Assembly: GCA_007115705.1 (NCBI GenBank)
Contig: QXEO01002088.1
Coordinates: forward strand, 53,197 to 117,196
Reading direction: 5' to 3'
Length of the DNA: 64,000 nucleotides
DNA from: Dactylis glomerata
Lineage: Eukaryota > Streptophyta > Magnoliopsida > Poales > Poaceae
The stretch's first letter is position 1. Each line of letters begins with the position of its first letter. Both the position numbers and the translations under genes were made by a program. The notes beneath the pieces are model-generated. The model was not told the origin of the DNA and searched no databases. It worked only from the letters and a program-made list of their open reading frames with translations. Shown piece by piece: positions 1-10,068 of this stretch.

Positions 1-1554
1 TCTTTAAGAGGAAGAGCTAAGGATTGGTTGCTATCTTTGCCTAGAAATAGTATTGATTCTTGGGTTAAGTGTAAGGATGCTTTTATTGAAAAATAGTATC
101 CTCCTGCTAAGATTATAGCTTTGAGAAGTGATATTATGAAGTTTAGACAGTTTGATAATGAACATGTTGCTCAAGCTTGGGAAAGAATGAAATCTTTGAT
201 AAAGAATTGTCCCACTCATGGACTGACTACTTGGATGATTATCCAAACCTTTTATGAAGGACTAAATTTTTCTTCAAGAAATTTCTTGGATTCAGCTGCC
301 TATGGTACTTTTATGTCCATCACCTTGGGCGCTGCAATGAAGCTTCTTGATAATATGATGGTAAATTATTCTGAGTGGCACACCGAGAGAGCTCCACAAG
401 GTAAGAAGGTAAATTCTGTTAAAGAAACCTCTTCCTTGAGTGATAAGATTGATACTATTATGGCTATGCTTGCTAATGATAGAGCTCATGTTGATCCTAA
501 TAATGTTCCTTTAGCCTCTTTGGTTGCTCAAGAAGAGCATGTTGATGTGAACTTCATTAGAAATAATAATTTCAACAACAGTGCTTATAGGAACAATTTT
601 GCTAGCAACAATTATAGGCCGTATCCTTCTAATAGTGATAATGACTATCTTGGTAGACCCAGAACGCCTAGTGAAGAAAGGATTTTAGAAGTTGAAAGGG
701 CTACTAAGAATTTTATACAAATGCAGTATGAGCAGAACAAGTTGTTCACCAAAACCATGGAGGAACAATCTGCCTTGTTGAAGACTATTAGTCATCAACT
801 TGATAATTTGAATAGGAATATTCCTGAGTTGCAAGCTAAGGTTTTTAAAGCTAAAATCGGTATTTCATCTTTGTCTGATGCGCAATCTTCTTTGATTAAT
901 AGAATGGCTGCTAAACCTGATCCCTTTGCTGTTACTAATGCCATTCAAGTTAGAATTGATGATAATGTTAGGATGTTAGCAGAATTGCATGCTAGGTGGG
1001 AAAGAGAAGATGAGATGGCTAGAAATATGAAGGTTTGTACTATTACCACCACTAGTGATGTTGTTTCAAATGCTAGCACACCTCCTACTTTGATTGGTGT
1101 AGAGAAAACTCCTACTCCTTGTGCGAAAAAGCCCAAAACTGTAAAAACTTTTTCTACAAAAAGTGCTAAAAAAATTTGGAGTATGGGAGATGATAGCTCT
1201 ACTACCTTTAATGATTTTGATGTTGATGGTTGCAATATTTCTGAAGTAATTTTGTTCTTGCAAAATCTTGCTTTAAGTCCTAATGCTAGTTCTATGAATG
1301 TTGCTTTTATAAAGCATATTACGAATGCTCTCATGCAAATTAGGGAGGAAAAGTTGAAACAAAAGGTTTCCATTCCCAAAATGTTAGAAGATGGTTGGGA
1401 GCCCATCATCGATATAAATGTGAATGACTTTGATTGTCATGCTTTATGTGATCTTGGTGCAAGTATTTCTATTATGCCTGGAAAGATTTATGATATGCTT
1501 GGTTTACCACCTCTTGGAAATTGTTATTTTGATGTTCCTTTTGCTGATGTTGCT
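1..1554 (+). pseudogene. Athila/Sabrina-like Gypsy gag-protease, copy 1 (broken)
   Basis: Retrotransposon gag followed by an aspartic protease, cut on the left by the window edge and on the right by the N gap. In a functional element gag would form the virus-like particle and the protease would process it. Seen: the gag core SLRGRAKDWLLSLP at the left edge, an asparagine-rich linker near 550-640, and a protease active-site region with CDLGAS near 1440-1465, the form usual in the Athila lineage. A TAG at 94-96 interrupts the frame where the second copy (2466-2468) has TAT. The rest is open up to the gap. It differs from the copy at 2373-3926 by only about four bases in 1554. The family assignment rests on gag and LTR style and is fairly sure; the name Sabrina is less so. 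Confidence 0.85.
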
Positions 1555-2278
1555 NNNNNNNNNNNNNNNNNNNNNNNNNNNNNNNNNNNNNNNNNNNNNN
1601 NNNNNNNNNNNNNNNNNNNNNNNNNNNNNNNNNNNNNNNNNNNNNNNNNNNNNNNNNNNNNNNNNNNNNNNNNNNNNNNNNNNNNNNNNNNNNNNNNNNN
1701 NNNNNNNNNNNNNNNNNNNNNNNNNNNNNNNNNNNNNNNNNNNNNNNNNNNNNNNNNNNNNNNNNNNNNNNNNNNNNNNNNNNNNNNNNNNNNNNNNNNN
1801 NNNNNNNNNNNNNNNNNNNNNNNNNNNNNNNNNNNNNNNNNNNNNNNNNNNNNNNNNNNNNNNNNNNNNNNNNNNNNNNNNNNNNNNNNNNNNNNNNNNN
1901 NNNNNNNNNNNNNNNNNNNNNNNNNNNNNNNNNNNNNNNNNNNNNNNNNNNNNNNNNNNNNNNNNNNNNNNNNNNNNNNNNNNNNNNNNNNNNNNNNNNN
2001 NNNNNNNNNNNNNNNNNNNNNNNNNNNNNNNNNNNNNNNNNNNNNNNNNNNNNNNNNNNNNNNNNNNNNNNNNNNNNNNNNNNNNNNNNNNNNNNNNNNN
2101 NNNNNNNNNNNNNNNNNNNNNNNNNNNNNNNNNNNNNNNNNNNNNNNNNNNNNNNNNNNNNNNNNNNNNNNNNNNNNNNNNNNNNNNNNNNNNNNNNNNN
2201 NNNNNNNNNNNNNNNNNNNNNNNNNNNNNNNNNNNNNNNNNNNNNNNNNNNNNNNNNNNNNNNNNNNNNNNNNNNNNN
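1555..2278. other. Assembly gap (724 N)
   Basis: A continuous run of N. It lies exactly between two near-identical gag-protease copies, so the gap may mark a collapsed or mis-joined repeat rather than a true spacer. Open reading frames drawn through it are meaningless. Confidence 1.
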
Positions 2279-3926
2279 TGCAGCTCATCTCAACAATTTT
2301 GTTGAGCTATGTGAGATGCAAAAGTATAAGGATGTAGATGGTGATATTATTAAGCTTAAGTTGTTTCCTTTCTCTTTAAGAGGAAGAGCTAAGGATTGGT
2401 TGCTATCTTTGCCTAGAAATAGTATTGATTCTTGGGTTAAGTGTAAGGATGCTTTTATTGAAAAATATTATCCTCCTGCTAAGATTATAGCTTTGAGAAG
2501 TGATATTATGAAGTTTAGACAGTTTGATAATGAACATGTTGCTCAAGCTTGGGAAAGAATGAAATCTTTGATAAAGAATTGTCCCACTCATGGACTGACT
2601 ACTTGGATGATTATCCAAACCTTTTATGAAGGACTAAATTTTTCTTCAAGAAATCTCTTGGATTCAGCTGCCTATGGTACTTTTATGTCCATCACCTTGG
2701 GCGCTGCAATGAAGCTTCTTGATAATATGATGGTAAATTATTCTTAGTGGCACACCGAGAGAGCTCCACAAGGTAAGAAGGTAAATTCTGTTAAAGAAAC
2801 CTCTTCCTTGAGTGATAAGATTGATACTATTATGGCTATGCTTGCTAATGATAGAGCTCATGTTGATCCTAATAATGTTCCTTTAGCCTCTTTGGTTGCT
2901 CAAGAAGAGCATGTTGATGTGAACTTCATTAGAAATAATAATTTCAACAACAGTGCTTATAGGAACAATTTTGCTAGCAACAATTATAGGCCGTATCCTT
3001 CTAATAGTGATAATGACTATCTTGGTAGACCCAGAACGCCTAGTGAAGAAAGGATTTTAGAAGTTGAAAGGGCTACTAAGAATTTTATACAAATGCAGTA
3101 TGAGCAGAACAAGTTGTTCACCAAAACCATGGAGGAACAATCTGCCTTGTTGAAGACTATTAGTCATCAACTTGATAATTTGAATAGGAATATTCCTGAG
3201 TTGCAAGCTAAGGTTTTTAAAGCTAAAATCAGTATTTCATCTTTGTCTGATGCGCAATCTTCTTTGATTAATAGAATGGCTGCTAAACCTGATCCCTTTG
3301 CTGTTACTAATGCCATTCAAGTTAGAATTGATGATAATGTTAGGATGTTAGCAGAATTGCATGCTAGGTGGGAAAGAGAAGATGAGATGGCTAGAAATAT
3401 GAAGGTTTGTACTATTACCACCACTAGTGATGTTGTTTCAAATGCTAGCACACCTCCTACTTTGATTGGTGTAGAGAAAACTCCTACTCCTTGTGCGAAA
3501 AAGCCCAAAACTGTAAAAACTTTTTCTACAAAAAGTGCTAAAAAAATTTGGAGTATGGGAGATGATAGCTCTACTACCTTTAATGATTTTGATGTTGATG
3601 GTTGCAATATTTCTGAAGTAATTTTGTTCTTGCAAAATCTTGCTTTAAGTCCTAATGCTAGTTCTATGAATGTTGCTTTTATAAAGCATATTACGAATGC
3701 TCTCATGCAAATTAGGGAGGAAAAGTTGAAACAAAAGGTTTCCATTCCCAAAATGTTAGAAGATGGTTGGGAGCCCATCATCGATATAAATGTGAATGAC
3801 TTTGATTGTCATGCTTTATGTGATCTTGGTGCAAGTATTTCTATTATGCCTGGAAAGATTTATGATATGCTTGGTTTACCACCTCTTGGAAATTGTTATT
3901 TTGATGTTCCTTTTGCTGATGTTGCT
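2279..3926 (+). pseudogene. Athila/Sabrina-like Gypsy gag-protease, copy 2 (broken)
   Basis: Second copy of the gag-protease unit, starting slightly further 5' in gag (HLNNFVELCEMQKYKDVDGD). The frame is open to a TAG at 2745-2747, where copy 1 has GAG, and then continues in the same frame to the protease motif CDLGAS near 3815-3840. The protease stops abruptly at 3926, where the Copia LTR begins. About 95 residues expected after this point, judged by the related element at 39,200-41,260 (IILGRPFL segment and the C-terminal basic stretch), are missing. The two copies carry different stop codons at different places, so neither is a full open frame. Confidence 0.85.
2373..3926 (+). repeat. Second unit of a 1.55-kb direct duplication (first unit 1-1554)
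   Basis: Bases 1-1554 align without gaps to 2373-3926 at a constant offset of 2372. By eye I find about four substitutions: TAG/TAT near 96, ttc/ctc near 290, gag/tag near 373 and ggt/agt near 860. This is about 99.7 percent identity. It is either a very recent tandem duplication or an assembly artefact around the gap. Confidence 0.9.
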
Positions 3927-4140
3927 GAAAGAGCATTTCCCGCCTAATTGATTTTGGCGTTTGTTAACAATACATTATCTATTAATGTGTGATTATGCTT
4001 TGCAGGATTTTATAATATTCTTGCACAAGATATTGGGTTTTATATGTTATATTTGATAAGTATCATTATCCAAAGGAATTTATTGAGAAAATGGTGGAAA
4101 TAAGCTCCTGGAGAAGTTTCAGATAAAGTTGGGCCAGTTA

Positions 4141-4323
4141 GGCCGGCTTTAGCCGGTCCCCAGACCGGCTATAGCCGGACTGCACGTTTTCGAGAGGGGT
4201 CCTGCGCCTCTGGACTCAACCGGCTATTTGTCCGGCTATTTCCGGCTGGGCCGGATTTTTCAGGCCGGCTATAGCCGGTCTGAGGCCGGCTTTAGCCGGA
4301 CTTAACTCCGGCTATAGCCGGAC
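4141..4323. repeat. Cluster of CCGGCTATAGCCGG-type palindromes in the LTR
   Basis: Five perfect or near-perfect palindromes of the form CCGGCT(A/T)TAGCCGG lie at about 4143, 4165, 4265, 4287 and 4308, with further half-sites CCGGCTATTT between 4220 and 4255. CCGGCTATAGCCGG is its own reverse complement. The cluster ends about 36 bp upstream of the TATA box, in the U3 enhancer position. Confidence 0.8.
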
Positions 4324-4358
4324 TTCCTGGCTGCCAACGGTCAGATATTTTGGGGGGG

Positions 4359-4366
4359 TATAAATA
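4359..4366 (+). promoter_or_regulatory. TATA box of the Copia LTR
   Basis: TATAAATA between G-rich and C-rich runs, in the middle of the LTR, followed by a CT-rich leader. Its position fits the U3/R boundary of a plant LTR. Confidence 0.7.
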
Positions 4367-5084
4367 CCCCCCTCTTCTTCTCCAACAGCCAGCCAGCGCA
4401 AAAGAGAAGAACACCACCATTGTTGAGCTCACCAAAGCTACTAGATCTCCTCCCTCACCCCACCAAAGCTCTTGATCTTTGGAGAATCGAAGGAGAAGAC
4501 CATCCTCTGCATCCTCACCGAAGCGATTTGATTTCCCCTCTCATTTGCTAGAGGGCCCTTTGTGTCTTGGGTTCCCTTGTGTCCCAAGACCTTGTTTGTG
4601 TATTTGATATATTGCTACTTGTTGTTTCACAGCATTGTGTTGTGCTTGGGAGCCTCCAATTCGGTTGTGGATGCGTGCCCCAAGATTGTAAAGGCCGATT
4701 CCGCCTTGAGGAATCCCTTAGTGGAAAGTGAGCTAGGCCTTTGTGGCGGAAGCTTGCACCGGAGAATAGGGTGAGCCTTTGTGGCGTTGGTTAGGCCTTT
4801 GTGGCAACCACACCCCTCCAACGTAGACGTACTTCCCCTAAAAAGGAGGGAACTACGGGAATCACATCCTCGTCTCCGTGTGCTCCACTCTCGGTTACCT
4901 CTATCCTTTATTGCCTTTACTACTTGTATCTTGCTTAGCTTGCTAGTTGACATATAGGTAAATTCACCTTAGTTGCATATCTAGAGAATTTACCTTTGTG
5001 TCAAGCCTAAATTGAAAAAGAACTAAAATTTGAGTAGCACCTATTCACCCCCCCCCCTCTAGGTGCCCTTACGATCCGTTCAAT

Positions 5085-5097
5085 TGGTATCAGAGCC
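5085..5097 (+). other. Primer-binding site (initiator tRNA-Met)
   Basis: TGGTATCAGAGCC, complementary to the 3' end of plant initiator tRNA-Met, two bases after the LTR end. Typical for Copia elements; it marks where minus-strand cDNA synthesis starts. Confidence 0.9.
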
Positions 5098-5131
5098 TCG
5101 GCTCTTTATTCGGGCTTAACCGCCTAAGAGT

Positions 5132-6433
5132 ATGGACACCTCTCCGAGTGAGGGCTCGGGTCAAGTTTCCATGGGTGAGTTCAAATCTTTGGAATCATCC
5201 ATGGCCTCCATGACAACTCAAGTAAATGAGTTGCGTGAAATTATAGCGCAACTCTTGCAAGCTAAAACTACTAATGCTCCTCCACCTCCGGAAAAACCCG
5301 CTACTCCACAAGTGGAGAATGTGGTAATTGATGTGGAGGGCACCGATAAAAATGGCGATGCTAAGTCTTCCACCAAGGACGACGGGAAAGGTGAATTCCC
5401 TCATTGGTATTCACCCGACCCGCCGGTTCCTCATCCTCATATTAATCATAGAGGTGATCCACCTAAGCTTGATGCATTAAACTTTGGTCAATGGCAATAT
5501 CAAATGATCTCTCATATGCGCAGTTCTTGCATCGAGCTTTGGAGGATCGTTGAGGAAGGTTTCAAGGCCGTGGATCCACACAACATGACAAGAAGAGAGA
5601 CGGTCGATAGCCAACTCAATGCTACCGCTCTCCACATGATTCAAGTCACCGTTGGGTCCAAGGACTTGCCTCACATCCAACATTTCTTCACCGCCAAAGA
5701 AGCTTGGCAAGCTCTCTCCGACGTCTTTGTCGGGAATGAGAGCATGAAGAAAACAAGATATATTGCCTTCTCAAATCAAGCGGAGGGTTTCTTCATGATG
5801 GATGGTGAGGATCATCAAGAAATGTATAGAAGACTCAAGACCATTGCTACCACCTTCAAGAACCTCGGTGCTCACCATATTGATGATGAGTGGATCAAGA
5901 TGAAGTACATTCTTGCTCTCACTCCATATGAGCCCGCGGATATAAAGAGTGTTCAAGGAAAGCACAACTTCAATGAGATGACCTCCAATCAAGTGATGCA
6001 AGAAATTCAAGCCTACAAGGTTTCCGCACAAAATGCGGAAGATGCTCGTGCCCGTGCCATAGGGATGCAAAGAAGCTCCAATCTTGCATTGAAAGCAAGT
6101 GTGGTTGAGAAAGAGGTTCCTCTTCAAGCAAGTATTGAAGCAAGGCTAGAGATGTGTCCCGAGGACATAAGGCATGAGTACAATGAGCACATGGCCTTCT
6201 ATGGAAAAACCTTTTGGGTTGATCCACACAAGGCCAAAGAAGACAATCAAAGAAGAAGCAAGTCAAGTGGCTATCAAAGGAATGACAACAATGGTCAAAG
6301 GGTGAGGACTTGCTACAATTGCAATGATAGATTTCACTTCGTTGCCGAGTGCCCTTATGAGAAGAGAGAAGACCATGGTGGAAAGCTCATCTTCAAGAAC
6401 AAGACCAAGTCACCATCCAAGAAGCCTTTGTGA
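5132..6433 (+). CDS. Copia gag polyprotein (UBN2-type, CCHC zinc knuckle)
   Basis: 433 residues. Gag assembles the virus-like particle and binds the RNA. The start ATG at 5132 is the first after the primer-binding site. Seen: an N-terminal helical stretch (about 10-45, ESSMASMTTQVNELREII), a proline-rich linker, a gag core of the UBN2 type at about 110-310 (FGQWQYQMISHM, WQALSDVF) and a CCHC zinc knuckle C394-x2-C397-x4-H402-x4-C407. The TGA at 6431-6433 looks like a one-base deletion (ttgtga for an expected ttggtgaag), because the reading continues in another frame with KKGGPKRKQPKF. No protease, integrase or RT follows. Confidence 0.85.
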   Translation: MDTSPSEGSGQVSMGEFKSLESSMASMTTQVNELREIIAQLLQAKTTNAPPPPEKPATPQVENVVIDVEGTDKNGDAKSSTKDDGKGEFPHWYSPDPPVPHPHINHRGDPPKLDALNFGQWQYQMISHMRSSCIELWRIVEEGFKAVDPHNMTRRETVDSQLNATALHMIQVTVGSKDLPHIQHFFTAKEAWQALSDVFVGNESMKKTRYIAFSNQAEGFFMMDGEDHQEMYRRLKTIATTFKNLGAHHIDDEWIKMKYILALTPYEPADIKSVQGKHNFNEMTSNQVMQEIQAYKVSAQNAEDARARAIGMQRSSNLALKASVVEKEVPLQASIEARLEMCPEDIRHEYNEHMAFYGKTFWVDPHKAKEDNQRRSKSSGYQRNDNNGQRVRTCYNCNDRFHFVAECPYEKREDHGGKLIFKNKTKSPSKKPL

Positions 6434-7513
6434 AGAAGGGTGGACCAAAGAGGAAGCAACCAAAGTTTGTGTTCTTGACTCAAGAAGAGTACTCCGCAAG
6501 TGAGAGTGATGAAGAAGAAACCACAACTAGTGAGATGGCCGCAATGGCAACCACCTCCACTTCCTCCACATCACTCTTTGAATCCCCCAATGAGGACTCT
6601 CTTCTCAAGAACGTCAAATGCCTTATGGCCAAGTCTTCCGAGGTATCACCCACATCTTTTCTTCCTCTAAGACAAATGATGCTTCCTTGAATGATCTTGC
6701 TAGTCTTAGAGTAAAGGAAGAAATTATTGCTTTTGATGACTATGTGTCTAGTGTAGATGGCGTTCATAAGATTCACTTTGAACGTCTATTGAGCCAATAT
6801 GGTAAAACTCTTGAAAAACTAGATGAACAAATGAGGCTTGAAAGAGAATATGCTCAAGATATTGCCTCACTAACCGAGTCTCTTGAAGAAGAGCAAGAGG
6901 AACGAGCAACTCTTGAAGAGAAGCTCGATTCCATTGAGGAAGCTAATAATGAAGTTGTTTCCAAACTCATTAAAGAGCGAGATCATGCTCGTGCTAAAGT
7001 AAAAATGCTTAAAAAGGAAAAGGTTGAATTTGGTGTTGGTCATGATATACTTGTTAAGGATTTGGAAGATCTTGACAAGGCTCACAAGGCCTTGAAAAGT
7101 GAACACTCTATTCTTACCAAGTCACATGAACAACTTCAAATTCAATTGACTAAGATAATGTGCCTAGTTCTTCTACTTCTACTTGTGATCATGCAAATGT
7201 CATTGAAGAAAATGTAGGTTGAAAGATGAGCTTGCCAAGTCCTCCATTCCCATAGGTGAGAAAAACTTAATGACTTTTGAGTAAGCAAAAGGCATTTGGT
7301 GATAAAACGGGGATTGGCTATGTCTCAAAGAAGAAGAAGAAGAACAACAAGAAAAGAAGGCCAAGCCGCTCAAGCAAAGAAGGATCCTATTGTGGGTGGC
7401 GTTTTTAAGATTGGTAAGACTTTTAGTTCAACTAAGAGTGACTTGCAGGTTGAATCATCTTCGGGAACCTCTAAAGTGCCTAGTGGGGTAAGTGGTGAGC
7501 TTGAGGAAACAGT
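6430..7513 (+). pseudogene. Copia gag C-terminal extension, frameshifted and truncated
   Basis: Continuation of the gag frame after the break at 6430. An acidic serine-rich segment (EEYSASESDEEE) and CLMAKSSEV run to a second frameshift near 6655. From 6690 to 7200 there is a long coiled-coil segment (RLEREYAQDIASLTESLEEEQEE and repeated heptads), then lysine-rich debris to about 7510 (KKKKKNNKK in one frame). A gag extension with a coiled coil is usual for SIRE/Maximus-type Copia elements. The sequence then passes into Gypsy sequence, so all of pol and the 3' LTR are lost. The exact junction is uncertain, between about 7290 and 7515. Confidence 0.6.
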
Positions 7514-10054
7514 TGATTCACTTGATATTAATTGATTCGCAATTTTCTGCGCCTAGATCAAAGGCGTTAAAGAAAAGCACTCTTGGGAGATAATCCAATG
7601 TTTTTATTTTCAGTTATTTTTCTTTTATTTGAGTCTTGGAAGTTATTACTACTGTAATGACCTCTCCTTATCCTTTTTATTTTGTTTTTGTGCCAAGAGA
7701 AACCTCTAATTTGAGTGAGGTAAGATTTGGGGATGTTGCTGTCCTGAAACTGTTTTCGGTGCTGCACCATAAACATTCGTGAAAATTCTCTGTATATCTT
7801 TTAGACCTGCGATTTCTTGTGCATATGCCCAGGTTATATCCAAACTTTCATTAGATGAACACTTTTTGATTTGAGTAACAGAAAACCCTCTAAAAATTCG
7901 ACCTTTGTCAGCTGTTCTGTTTTGACAGATTTCTCCCAATATTTGTGTTTGCCGCTTTATCGCTTTCTTTTTGAGTTCTTTTGATCACGGAACTTTTGGG
8001 GAAGTTGCTACAGTAGTATATGCTTAATATGTAGTGGTTTTGGGTTAAAACCTGAAGCAAAAAGGGTTGATTATATGTTATGCTTACACTAATGTTGCTA
8101 ACAGATTTGTGTTTAGTTTTGTATGAAGGAAGTTTTCAAGTGTAGGGATCGGAGAGTGATGAGATGAGTTGAAGAATGGACAAAATCTCAAGCTTGGGGA
8201 TGCCCATGCATCACCCCAAGAAATATCCAAGAAGTACAAGCGTCAAAGCTTGGGGATGCCCCCGAGGCACCCCTTCTTCATCAGCAAAAATCAGGTCACC
8301 TTTCAAGACACTATATTTTTATTGCTTCATGCATTATGCATTTTTCTTGGAGCGTAAGTTATTTTTAGTTTTCAGTTTAGTTTAGTTTTGTTTGCTGCAA
8401 TAAATGGTTGGACCCCAACAAATTTCTTTTGGAGAAGTTGCCTTGCTTTTCATTTGCCAAAAACACTCCATTTTTCACTCTATTCGTTTCAACGAGTGTT
8501 CTCTTTTTCTAGAACTGCGTTTAGCTTTCGATTTTTGCCTCTATGGTCATTTAGTTTTTGACTTTTGATGCCATCTTATGCTTCTTTTAATGTCGCTTTG
8601 TCCCTTTATATGATTATGGCCATTATTGCTCTCTTAGTTGGTCGCTCCCAGTCTTTTGCTAGCCCTCGCCTTGTACTGAGTATGAGCTCTACTCGTGCAT
8701 CCAACTCCTAAAAACCAAGTTTGCCAAAGTGTCCACCATACATACCTATTAGCAATTTGCTACTCCAAGTAAATTTGACTTGCTTTTATTTACTCTTCAA
8801 ATTAAACTCTTACCAGTGTTATGCAAAAATTGGTCAGTAAAGCTCTCACGAACCGGAAGGCACACTTTACTTTTTCTCGTTCTTAAAAATTTGACATTGT
8901 GGTCTCTTATGTTGAGTTGTTATGCTTGCAAGTTGTAAGTTGGAGACTAGCCCGGCCATGCCGTCATGGGGCAAGCTTTCAACATTGCACTTCTTATTTG
9001 AGTTGATATCGTGATCTTTTGTTTATGGATACTCGCGGTGTGAAATGAATTGGGAATCTTAAGGGATCATGGAGTTTGTATATGTGTTAGAGAAACGCCT
9101 GGGCCGCCAATCTAAGCCATGCATAATTCATGGTGGAAATTTGCAACATGCCCATAGTGGAGATTCGACGACGCATCTCAAAATTAAAATCTATACAAAT
9201 GGTAAATAAAAGAGATGTCGAGGTATTCATTGTCTGCTTGTCCTGTCATTTTGATGTGGGCTTGTTCCATATCATCGGGCACGGAGGTACCCCATTGGCG
9301 GTTCTCAATGATACGTGTATACTTACAATGACAAGAGCTTGCTTGGGACTCTAAGTAAAGTAGCATGAGGTTTGGGTACTCGTATTCACGGGACACGAGG
9401 TTTTCAACTTATGATTTGTCAAGCATATGCAGCATAAGTGTTCTCGCATTAACTTTAACCATTCAAGATGCTTATGATGGGGGCAATGAGAGCTCAAAGC
9501 CAGTAAGTACCATAATTTTTGAAGGTTATAAAACTTGCAATCACTGCTTCCCTCCGCGAAGGGCCTGTCTTTTACTTTATGTTGAGTCACCACCTTCTAT
9601 CTTTATGCACCATTAAGAGAGCATAGTTGTCATTCTGAGTATAATGTGCATTGTCCCAAAGTTTTCATTGATTGATTCATGATGTTGGTTTCACTTGTTC
9701 TCAAATTATTTGTATCTAGTCGCCCTCTTAAACTTGAAGGTGTCCTATGCATTTATATTTTGCTCTCTATGAAGGACAAGCTGAAAACCATTTGTATGTT
9801 TTTCCTTATGATTTGAACACACATTTGACTTTCATTGTTTCATTTTCATGATCTTTTGTTTGTATTCATTTTCATGTTTATAACATGGTTGCTAAGTTTC
9901 TTCTATCAAGATTATGTCTTTCATGCCCATGTTTTAAGTTCTTTTGATCCCAGCACTCAATGCTTACATATATGATCAAGATTGTGTAGGTGCATGTCAC
10001 CTCAAAAATTATTTCTTTTGTTATCACTTACCTACTCGAGGATGAGCTGGAGTT
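7514..10054 (+). mobile_element. Gypsy 3' internal non-coding region
   Basis: Resumes the Athila/Sabrina-like element: the end of its frame (SLDI then stop) and the non-coding stretch match the copy starting at 41,243 base by base with few changes. It contains no RT or integrase frame; all ORFs are short. Compared with the 41,261-42,772 copy it lacks about 400 bp near 8550. About 2.5 kb of AT-rich sequence leads to the polypurine tract. Confidence 0.75.
8190..8259 (+). repeat. Two internal copies of the polypurine-tract motif
   Basis: AAGCTTGGGGATGC occurs at 8190-8203 and 8246-8259, identical to the 14 bases directly before the 3' LTR at 10,055-10,068. The equivalent places in the second Gypsy copy (about 41,915 and 41,967) carry mutated versions. 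Confidence 0.8.
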
Positions 10055-10068
10055 AAGCTTGGGGATGC
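10055..10068 (+). other. Polypurine tract of the Gypsy element
   Basis: AAGCTTGGGGATGC immediately 5' of the LTR start TGATACG; the expected site for plus-strand priming. It shows that the LTR at 10,069 is a 3' LTR relative to the internal sequence at its left. Confidence 0.75.

Larger units (their letters stand above)
3926..5082 (+). mobile_element. 5' LTR of a Copia element (SIRE/Maximus-like)
   Basis: Begins TGAAAGAGCATTTCC directly after the Gypsy protease codons and ends ...GATCCGTTCA just before a tRNA-iMet primer-binding site. It contains a TATA box at 4359 and the C-rich tract at 5048-5058 (acctattcacccccc...) seen in this kind of LTR. Length is about 1157 bp. No matching 3' LTR occurs downstream, so the element is truncated. 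The SIRE/Maximus placement is inferred from the long LTR and the gag extension with coiled coil. Confidence 0.8.

Noticed and set aside
945..1409. Minus-strand ORF of 154 residues (also at 3,317-3,781)
   Set aside because: Antisense shadow of the gag frame; duplicated only because gag is duplicated.
121..2337. 738-residue ORF through the N run
   Set aside because: Most of it is translated N; only the part up to 1554 is real.
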